Made by a program: the position numbers and the translations under genes
The notes under the pieces: generated by a model
The model's input: the letters and a program-made list of their open reading frames with translations, nothing else
What the model was told of the DNA's origin: nothing
Database searches by the model: none
Assembly: GCF_004327285.1 (NCBI RefSeq)
Contig: NZ_QJUI01000006.1
Coordinates: 62,001 to 126,000 of the forward strand
Origin: Phytopseudomonas daroniae
GTDB lineage: Bacteria > Pseudomonadota > Gammaproteobacteria > Pseudomonadales > Pseudomonadaceae
Direction: 5' to 3'
DNA: 64,000 nt
Part shown: piece by piece, positions 58,359 through 64,000 of the stretch
How positions within the stretch are numbered: position 1 is the stretch's first letter
Layout of the letters: the number at the start of each line of letters is the position of its first letter

Positions 58359-59326
58359 TTGCCGCATCTGCGCCGGTCAGCAATCGCGTGCTGGAAGCCG
58401 CCATCCACTGGCAGCTCTGTCTCGACTCAGGCATGACCAGCGAACGGGAGAAAGTGGAATTTCAACGCTGGCTGGCCACCGACCCCGAGCACGCACGCGC
58501 CTGGAAACAACTGACCGGACTGGATCAACAGCTCGGTGTCGCCGCGACTCCTGCTGCGCGCAAGGCCCTGTTGCGACGACCGGAACGCACCAGCCAACGG
58601 CGTAACGTCGGCGGCCTGCTTGGCCTGCTGCTGGTCGGGGCCCTGGGCCTCGGCCTGCTCAATCATCAGCGCCCGCTCAGTGACTGGCTGGCCGATGAAA
58701 GAACCGCCAGCGGCGAACAACTCGAACTGCAACTGGTGGATCGTAGCCGGGTGCGCCTGAACAGCCGCAGCGCCCTGGATATCGATTTCAATCCCAAAGA
58801 GCGTCGACTCTTCCTGCGCAGCGGCGAAATCCTCGTGGAAACCGCCCACGGCGACCCGCGTCCGTTTCTGGTCGAAACCAGGCACGGCACCTTGCGCCCC
58901 CTGGGCACCCGCTTTCTGGTGCGCGAGGAAGATCAGGGCACCCGCCTGATCGTGCTGCAATCGGCTGTAGCCGCGCACCCGCTGCAATCCCCGAACGAGC
59001 GCGTGATCGAACAGAACCAACAGGTACTGATGAACAGCTACAGCCTGGGTGCCAGCCAATCCGCACCACCCGCCGCCGACGCCTGGATGCACGGCATGCT
59101 GGTGGTGGAGAACGTGCGCCTGGCCGACCTGCTGGAGCGCCTCGGTGAGTATCAGAACGGCCACTTGGGTGTCGACGACAGCATCGCCGACCTGCGCATC
59201 AGCGGCAGCTTCCCGCTGCGCAATCGCGATCTGGCCTTGGCCGCCCTACCGGCCAGCTTGCCGGTACGGGTGGAGCGCTACACCGATTGGTGGATTCGGA
59301 TCGTGCCGCAGGCGGAAAAGCCGTAG
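58355..59326 (+). CDS. fiuR: FecR-type anti-sigma factor
   Basis: The 323-residue inner-membrane regulator holds the ECF sigma factor until the receptor signals. It has an N-terminal DUF4880 anti-sigma domain (residues about 10-55, HWQLCLDSGMTSEREKVEFQ and ARAWKQLTGLD), a membrane helix (about 88-105, LLGLLLVGALGLGLL), the periplasmic FecR domain (about 120-215) and a C-terminal STN-like contact region (GSFPLRNRDLALAALP). It is translated from an ATGA overlap with the sigma gene and precedes the receptor by 90 bp. Confidence 0.9.
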   Translation: MIAASAPVSNRVLEAAIHWQLCLDSGMTSEREKVEFQRWLATDPEHARAWKQLTGLDQQLGVAATPAARKALLRRPERTSQRRNVGGLLGLLLVGALGLGLLNHQRPLSDWLADERTASGEQLELQLVDRSRVRLNSRSALDIDFNPKERRLFLRSGEILVETAHGDPRPFLVETRHGTLRPLGTRFLVREEDQGTRLIVLQSAVAAHPLQSPNERVIEQNQQVLMNSYSLGASQSAPPAADAWMHGMLVVENVRLADLLERLGEYQNGHLGVDDSIADLRISGSFPLRNRDLALAALPASLPVRVERYTDWWIRIVPQAEKP

Positions 59327-59416
59327 TAAAAATATTTTCGCGGCTGCCCTATCACTTTCTGCATCTGCTTCGGCAATAGGAGATCGAGACTCATTTCCCT
59401 ATAGGAGCAGCTCGCG

Positions 59417-61846
59417 ATGCCGATGTTCAGCCGTACCCCGTTCCGCCCGAGCATACTGGTCGCCGCCCTGGCGCTGGCCAGCCTGCCAGCACTCAGCCAG
59501 GCCCAATCGGCTGAATCCGCCGTGCGCACCTACCAGTTACCCGCCGCACCGCTGGCCAGCTCCCTCAACCAGATCGCCAGCCAGGCCGGCGTGGTGCTGA
59601 GCATCGACCCGAGCCTGACCGCCGGCAAGAGCGCACAGCCGGTACAGGGCGAATTCGACACCGCCAGCGCCCTGCGCCAGGCGCTTTCCGGTACCGGCCT
59701 GATGCTGGTACCCGGCGCTGCCGGAACCTACAGCGTGCAGCCGGTAGCGGACAACGCCGCACTGGCTTTGCCCGAGACCAACATCAGCGCCAGTAGCAAC
59801 GCCGAAGGCGCCTGGGGCCCGACCACGGGTTACCTGGCGACACGCACCGCGGCCGGCAGCAAGACCGACACGTCCATCCTGGAAGCGCCACGCTCCATCT
59901 CCGTGGCGACACGCGAGCAGATGCAGGATCGCAAGGTGCAGAATCTGGATGATGCCGTGCGCTACATGCCCGGTGTGATCGCCAGCAGCTACGGCAGCGA
60001 CAGCCGTGCCGACTGGATGAAGATCCGCGGCTTCGAGCCGATCCAGATGCTCGACGGCCTGCCCCTGCCCAAGGGCAGCTACACCATGGCCAAGCTGGAA
60101 ACCTGGAATCTGGAGCGCGTCGCCATTCTCCGTGGCCCGGCCTCCTCGGTCTACGGCCAGACCCCGCCCGGCGGCCTGGTAGATGCCGTCAGCCTGCGCC
60201 CACAGGCAGAAAGCAGCCATCAGGTGCAGGTACAGGTCGGCAACTACAACCACAAGCAAATCAGCTTCGACAGCACCGGCAAGATCGACGATGAAGGCCG
60301 CTTCCTCTACCGTTTCAGCGGCGTGGGCCGCGACAGCGGCACGGCGGTCGAGCATATCGACGACCAGCGCTTCAACCTGGCACCGAGCCTGACTTGGAAT
60401 ATCGCTGACGAGACCAAGTTGACCCTGCTCGGCCAGTTCAACCGCGACGATACCGGCGGCACTAGCCAGTTCCTGCCGCTACAGGGCACCAAACTGAGCA
60501 CGCCGGCCGGCAAGATCGACTACCACAAGAACCTCGGCGACCCGGACTGGGAATTCTACGACAAGACCTTCTACGCCCTGGGTTATGCCTTCGAGCATCG
60601 CCTCAACGACATCTGGCAGTTCCGCCAGAACCTGCGCTACAGCAAACTCGAGCTGGATAACCAGATCATCACCGCTGGTAACTGGGTTGGCGCTGTCGCC
60701 GATGACGGTACGATGCAACGTGGTGCCAACGTCTATGACGAGAACATCAGCCACTTCGCCGTGGACAACAACTTCCAGGCTGACTTCAGCACGGGCGCGC
60801 TGAGCCATACGCTACTGCTCGGCCTGGACTATCAGCGGGTCAATACCGACTACCGCTGGCTGTACGGCAGCGCGCCGGCCAGCAACATCATTCGCCCGGT
60901 CTACGGTCAGGACTTCAGCGGCGTCGGCTATACCGCCTATCAGGACTACAACCAGAAACGCCGTAATACCGGTGTCTATCTGCAGGATCAGATCGCCCTG
61001 GATGCCTGGCGCCTGACCCTGGGTGGTCGCTGGGATCGCCTGGATACCGACTCGGTGTTCTACAACGCCAACGACGCCCGTGACAACCGTCGCGACAGCC
61101 AGTTCAGTGGTAACGCGGCGCTGAGCTATGTTTTCGACTCTGGTTTCACACCCTACGTGTCCTATGCCGAATCCTTCCAGGCTGAGGCTGGTGGTAGTGG
61201 GGGCGAAGCCTTCAAACCCAGCACAGGCAAACAGTACGAACTGGGTATCAAATACCAACCGCCTGGCAGCGACATGCTGTTCACCGCCGCGGCCTATGAC
61301 CTGAAGCGGCAGAACATCGTCACCACCAATACCGCAGGGGCCACCGAGCCAGTACGCGAAGTACAGGTACGTGGTCTCGAGCTTGAAGCGATTGGCAATG
61401 TGACCGAGAACCTCAAGCTGACGGCGTCCTACACTTACGCCAACAGCAAGATGACCAAGGTCGGAGACCCGCGCGACAAGAACCGTGCGCTGCCGCTTAC
61501 ACCCGAGCATCAGGCCTCGCTGTGGGCCGACTACGACTGGAGCGTTGGCCCGCTGGCTGGCTTCGGTGTCGGCTTCGGCGCGCGCTTCGTCGGTTCCACC
61601 GACAACCTTGCTGTCGGTGGCCTGGCCTATGCCACCAAGGAAAACGCCCACTCCAGCGCCTATACCGTGTATGACGCCGCCGTACGCTACGACCTCGGTC
61701 AGCTCGACGGCAGCCTGCGTGGCGCCAGTGTGGCACTGAACTTCACCAACCTGTTCGACAAGGAATACCTGTCGACCTGCGATGGTTCCTACTGCTACGC
61801 CGGCGACCCGCGTCGAGTTACCGCCAGCGTCGACTACAAGTGGTAA
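59417..61846 (+). CDS. fiuA: TonB-dependent siderophore receptor with STN signalling domain
   Basis: The 809-residue outer-membrane receptor has a signal peptide (to about 31, LSQAQ|SA) and an STN signalling domain (about 37-105, TYQLPAAPLASSLNQIASQAGVVLS). The plug domain (about 150-270) contains MKIRGF and ERVAILRGPASSVYGQTPPGG, and a 22-strand barrel ends in DYKW. The STN domain and upstream FecI/FecR genes show that it signals its own induction. Residue features fit ferrichrome-type (hydroxamate) receptors, but the siderophore is inferred from position, not proven. GATCG/GGAGCAGC lies before the ATG. Confidence 0.88.
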   Translation: MPMFSRTPFRPSILVAALALASLPALSQAQSAESAVRTYQLPAAPLASSLNQIASQAGVVLSIDPSLTAGKSAQPVQGEFDTASALRQALSGTGLMLVPGAAGTYSVQPVADNAALALPETNISASSNAEGAWGPTTGYLATRTAAGSKTDTSILEAPRSISVATREQMQDRKVQNLDDAVRYMPGVIASSYGSDSRADWMKIRGFEPIQMLDGLPLPKGSYTMAKLETWNLERVAILRGPASSVYGQTPPGGLVDAVSLRPQAESSHQVQVQVGNYNHKQISFDSTGKIDDEGRFLYRFSGVGRDSGTAVEHIDDQRFNLAPSLTWNIADETKLTLLGQFNRDDTGGTSQFLPLQGTKLSTPAGKIDYHKNLGDPDWEFYDKTFYALGYAFEHRLNDIWQFRQNLRYSKLELDNQIITAGNWVGAVADDGTMQRGANVYDENISHFAVDNNFQADFSTGALSHTLLLGLDYQRVNTDYRWLYGSAPASNIIRPVYGQDFSGVGYTAYQDYNQKRRNTGVYLQDQIALDAWRLTLGGRWDRLDTDSVFYNANDARDNRRDSQFSGNAALSYVFDSGFTPYVSYAESFQAEAGGSGGEAFKPSTGKQYELGIKYQPPGSDMLFTAAAYDLKRQNIVTTNTAGATEPVREVQVRGLELEAIGNVTENLKLTASYTYANSKMTKVGDPRDKNRALPLTPEHQASLWADYDWSVGPLAGFGVGFGARFVGSTDNLAVGGLAYATKENAHSSAYTVYDAAVRYDLGQLDGSLRGASVALNFTNLFDKEYLSTCDGSYCYAGDPRRVTASVDYKW

Positions 61847-61864
61847 GCCGCTAGCCATGCAATG

Positions 61865-61894
61865 GACAAGGCCGCCCAAATGGGCGGCCTTGTC
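61865..61894. terminator. Hairpin after the siderophore receptor
   Basis: GACAAGGCCGCCC-AAAT-GGGCGGCCTTGTC is a 13-bp perfect stem 18 bp after the receptor stop, between convergent genes. The following tails are GCTTCC and, on the minus strand, CATTGC, so it lacks a clear T-run. Confidence 0.7.
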
Positions 61895-61944
61895 GCTTCC
61901 ATGGTGGCTGTTCTCATATTCCGGACAAATTGGGCCTACGAGCC

Positions 61945-62463
61945 CTACTCTTCCATCCGCAATTTCAGCTCCACCATCAGATCGTCCGCCAAGGTTTCCA
62001 GCGATGTCTGCAGCGCACTCAGCGGCAGGCCTTCAGGTACCGCCAGAATAGCCTGTGCGTGAAACAGCGGTTCGCCGCTCATGGGCGCGGGTGTCACGTC
62101 AGTGATCAGGCTTTCCAGATTGACACCGTTATCCGCCAGCAGCCGCGTGATATCGCGCACGATACCTGGTCGATCATTGCCCAGCAGATCGAGATGGATC
62201 GACTTCCAGGTGCAATCCGGCTCGGCACCAGCCGAAGCGAGTTGCACACGAATGCCCTGGGCACTCAGCTCGTTCAGTGCCTCCATCAGCGCGCCGTGGG
62301 AAGCCGCCGGAACGTCCACCCGCAGGATGCCGGCGAATTGCCCCGCCATCCGCGACATACGGCTTTCCAGCCAGTTGCCGTCATGCTTCGCCACGCACTG
62401 GGCGACACGCTCGACCAGGCCGGGTTGATCCTGGGCGATAACGGTCAGTATCAGATGATCCAT
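61945..62463 (-). CDS. gcvR: GcvR-like ACT-domain regulator
   Basis: The 172-residue product has two ACT domains (LILTVIAQDQPGLVERVAQ, residues 4-22; IHLDLLGNDRPGIVRDITRLLADNGVNLE, about 93-121). The layout is that of GcvR, the repressor partner of the glycine-cleavage system regulator in E. coli. The ATG at 62463 has GAGG at 8 nt; an in-frame start at 62490 lies inside the next gene's end. It overlaps no neighbour and precedes a convergent hairpin. The regulatory target in this organism is unverified. Confidence 0.85.
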   Translation of the reverse strand: MDHLILTVIAQDQPGLVERVAQCVAKHDGNWLESRMSRMAGQFAGILRVDVPAASHGALMEALNELSAQGIRVQLASAGAEPDCTWKSIHLDLLGNDRPGIVRDITRLLADNGVNLESLITDVTPAPMSGEPLFHAQAILAVPEGLPLSALQTSLETLADDLMVELKLRMEE

Positions 62464-62486
62464 GCTCACGTCCTCGTCGTTGCTGC

Positions 62487-62933
62487 TCAACTCAGGTCGA
62501 GCCAGTAGGTAAGGTAAACCGCATCCCGGACATAGCCGAGGCGCTCGTATAAGGATTGTGCCGCCAGGTTGGTCTTTGCCGTTTCCAGCTGCAAGCCGCA
62601 GGCGCCAGTGCCCAGCGCATACTGCCGGGCGGCGTCCAGCAACTGCTCGCCAATGCCCTGCCGACGCGCCTGATCGGCAACGTACAAGTCGCTCAGCAAC
62701 AGGCTCGGGCGCAATGCCAGCGAGGCGTACAGCGGATAGAGCTGCACGAACCCCTGCGCGCCACCTTGCTCGTCACGGGCAATGAACAGCGTTGAATCGC
62801 CTCGCTCGAGGCGCGCCGCCAGAAAGTCGCGCACCTCTGATGCGGCCTTGTCCACGGCATAGAAATCCAGGTAGGCCACGAACAGCGGCACCAGGTCGTC
62901 GAGATCGGCAGTTGCGGCGACGCGTATCGGCAT
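62487..62933 (-). CDS. GNAT-family N-acetyltransferase
   Basis: The 148-residue GCN5-related acetyltransferase has the acetyl-CoA signature RRQGIGEQLLDAARQYA (about residues 95-111; Q/RxxGxG/A) and the C-terminal SLYERLGYV. Its acceptor is unknown. The ATG at 62933 has GAGGA at 7 nt. An in-frame extension to 63071 has an unlikely composition. It lies 23 bp upstream of gcvR on the same strand and may be co-transcribed. Confidence 0.88.
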   Translation of the reverse strand: MPIRVAATADLDDLVPLFVAYLDFYAVDKAASEVRDFLAARLERGDSTLFIARDEQGGAQGFVQLYPLYASLALRPSLLLSDLYVADQARRQGIGEQLLDAARQYALGTGACGLQLETAKTNLAAQSLYERLGYVRDAVYLTYWLDLS

Positions 62934-63245
62934 GGTCGATTCCTCACGGATAGCCTGCAGTATAGGCCGTTCCCTAAACTCGCCTTGCAGGTTCAAGTAC
63001 GACCAAGGTAGCGCCGACCATTTCTGGACTGTTTTTCCCGATTCGTTCATGTAGTATCTGTTAAAAACCACTACATGAATTCAATCCCAGTCCTGCTGGT
63101 TGTGGAAAACCCCGCTCACGAAGCATCTCCAGACAAGCCGCATCGACCCGGGCAGCCGTCTACAACGGCCCCGACAATGGTCTGTCTGCGCAGCACCGAG
63201 GGTTCCCTACCGATACAGTGGCTAAGCGAAGCAGAGAGGCGAGAG

Positions 63246-64000
63246 ATGACTGAGCGTGTTCAAGTCGGTGGCCTGCAGGTCGCCAAGGTGCTGTTCGATT
63301 TCATCAATAGCGAAGCCATTCCCGGCAGCGGTGTCAGTGCCGATGCTTTCTGGGCCGGTGCCGATGCCGTATTCCGCGACCTGGCACCAAAGAACCGCGC
63401 CCTGCTCGACAAGCGCGACCAGTTGCAGGCGCAGATCGATGGCTGGCACCGCGCCCGAGCCGGCAAGCCGCACGACTCGGCGGCCTACAAAGCCTTCCTG
63501 GAAGAAATCGGTTACCTGCTGCCGCAGCCGGCCCAGGTACAGGTCAGCACTGAAAACGTCGATGACGAAATCGCCCGCCTCGCCGGCCCGCAACTGGTAG
63601 TGCCGGTGATGAATGCGCGCTTTGCCCTGAACGCCTCCAACGCACGCTGGGGTTCGTTGTACGATGCCCTGTACGGCACTGATGCGATCAGCTTCGAGGC
63701 CGGCGCCGAAAAGGGAAAGGGCTATAACAAGATCCGCGGCGACAAGGTCATCGCCTTCGCCCGCGCCTTTCTCGATGAGAGCGCGCCACTGGCGACCGGC
63801 TCCCACGCCGACGCCATCGGCTATCGCATCGAAGGCGACAAGCTGCTGATCAGCCTCGCGGGAGGCGAAATCAGTGGGCTGCATGACGCCAGCCAACTGG
63901 TCGGTTTCCAGGGCGATGCCAGCGCGCCCATCGCCATTCTGCTGCAGCACAACGGCCTGCATTTCGAAATCCAGATCGACGCCGGCAGCCCGATCGGCAG
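63246..64000 (+). CDS. glcB: Malate synthase G (N-terminal part, cut by window end)
   Basis: The first 251 residues of an enzyme of about 725 residues are visible. It condenses glyoxylate and acetyl-CoA to malate in the glyoxylate bypass. The sequence begins TERVQVGGLQVAKVLFDFI and contains GPQLVVPVMNARFALNASNARWGSLYDALYGTD (about 118-150) and RGDKVIAFARAFLDE, diagnostic of isoform G with its inserted beta domain. It starts with an ATG preceded by GAGAGGCGAGAG. The catalytic residues lie beyond the end of the window. Confidence 0.95.
   Translation, partial: MTERVQVGGLQVAKVLFDFINSEAIPGSGVSADAFWAGADAVFRDLAPKNRALLDKRDQLQAQIDGWHRARAGKPHDSAAYKAFLEEIGYLLPQPAQVQVSTENVDDEIARLAGPQLVVPVMNARFALNASNARWGSLYDALYGTDAISFEAGAEKGKGYNKIRGDKVIAFARAFLDESAPLATGSHADAIGYRIEGDKLLISLAGGEISGLHDASQLVGFQGDASAPIAILLQHNGLHFEIQIDAGSPIG

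Overview
The window is a chromosomal segment of a GC-rich gammaproteobacterium, almost certainly Pseudomonas in the broad sense. The evidence is the gene content and order: pilS-pilR-thiO-fimT-fimU-pilV-pilW-pilX-pilY1-pilE, the biotin cluster beside two acyl-CoA dehydrogenases, and a ferrichrome-type sigma/anti-sigma/receptor set near rarD, srkA, a ModE-type regulator and comF. The very dense short intergenic repeats suggest the mendocina/oleovorans-like branch, but that is inference. Most of the window is ordinary core genome.

Layout. 1-2.6 kb: type II NADH dehydrogenase, a block of intergenic repeats and a tRNA-Asn/Pro/Lys operon with its promoter and terminator. 2.6-5.3 kb: a DUF1631 protein and a PilZ protein, both probably linked to c-di-GMP. 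5.4-8.6 kb: fdhD coupled to a YdeP-type molybdoenzyme. 9.2-14.3 kb: TorF-like porin, glycine-zipper protein, thioesterase, iron-type alcohol dehydrogenase, HPF-family ribosome factor, nitroreductase. 14.5-18.0 kb: a four-gene MCE lipid-transport operon (STAS-MlaE fusion, ATPase, MCE protein, lipoprotein). 18.3-24.3 kb: clpB with a sigma-32 promoter, pgeF, rluD and bamD. 24.4-37.2 kb: a small zinc-ribbon membrane protein, the pilS/pilR two-component system, a HepT/MntA toxin-antitoxin pair, thiO and the minor pilin operon (no pilY2).

37.4-42.4 kb: YqaE/Pmp3 peptide, FMN reductase, and a tightly packed operon (MOSC protein, 77-residue unknown, class III aminotransferase, glutamine amidotransferase) divergent from a LysR regulator. 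42.7-49.0 kb: two acyl-CoA dehydrogenases flanking a diguanylate cyclase, a 5'-truncated SprA-family pseudogene and a small flagellar-rod-like protein. 49.5-54.1 kb: bioB-bioF-bioH-bioC-bioD. A BirA-type operator covers the bioB promoter and lies inside the 5' end of the divergent comF. 54-57.7 kb: comF, ModE-like regulator, srkA, rarD. 57.8-61.8 kb: Fur-boxed ECF sigma factor, FecR-type anti-sigma and a TonB-dependent siderophore receptor. 61.9-64 kb: GcvR-like ACT protein, GNAT acetyltransferase and the start of glcB (malate synthase G), cut by the window end.

Regulatory sites read directly from sequence: a strong tRNA promoter, a sigma-32 promoter for clpB, a BirA operator, a double PsrA box upstream of an acyl-CoA dehydrogenase, a Fur box and a T-N11-A site at the lysR start. 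Accessory DNA is limited to the HepT/MntA pair with an adjacent MITE-like element, nested-palindrome intergenic elements and REP sequences. I found no phage, IS transposase, CRISPR array or clearly new multi-gene system.
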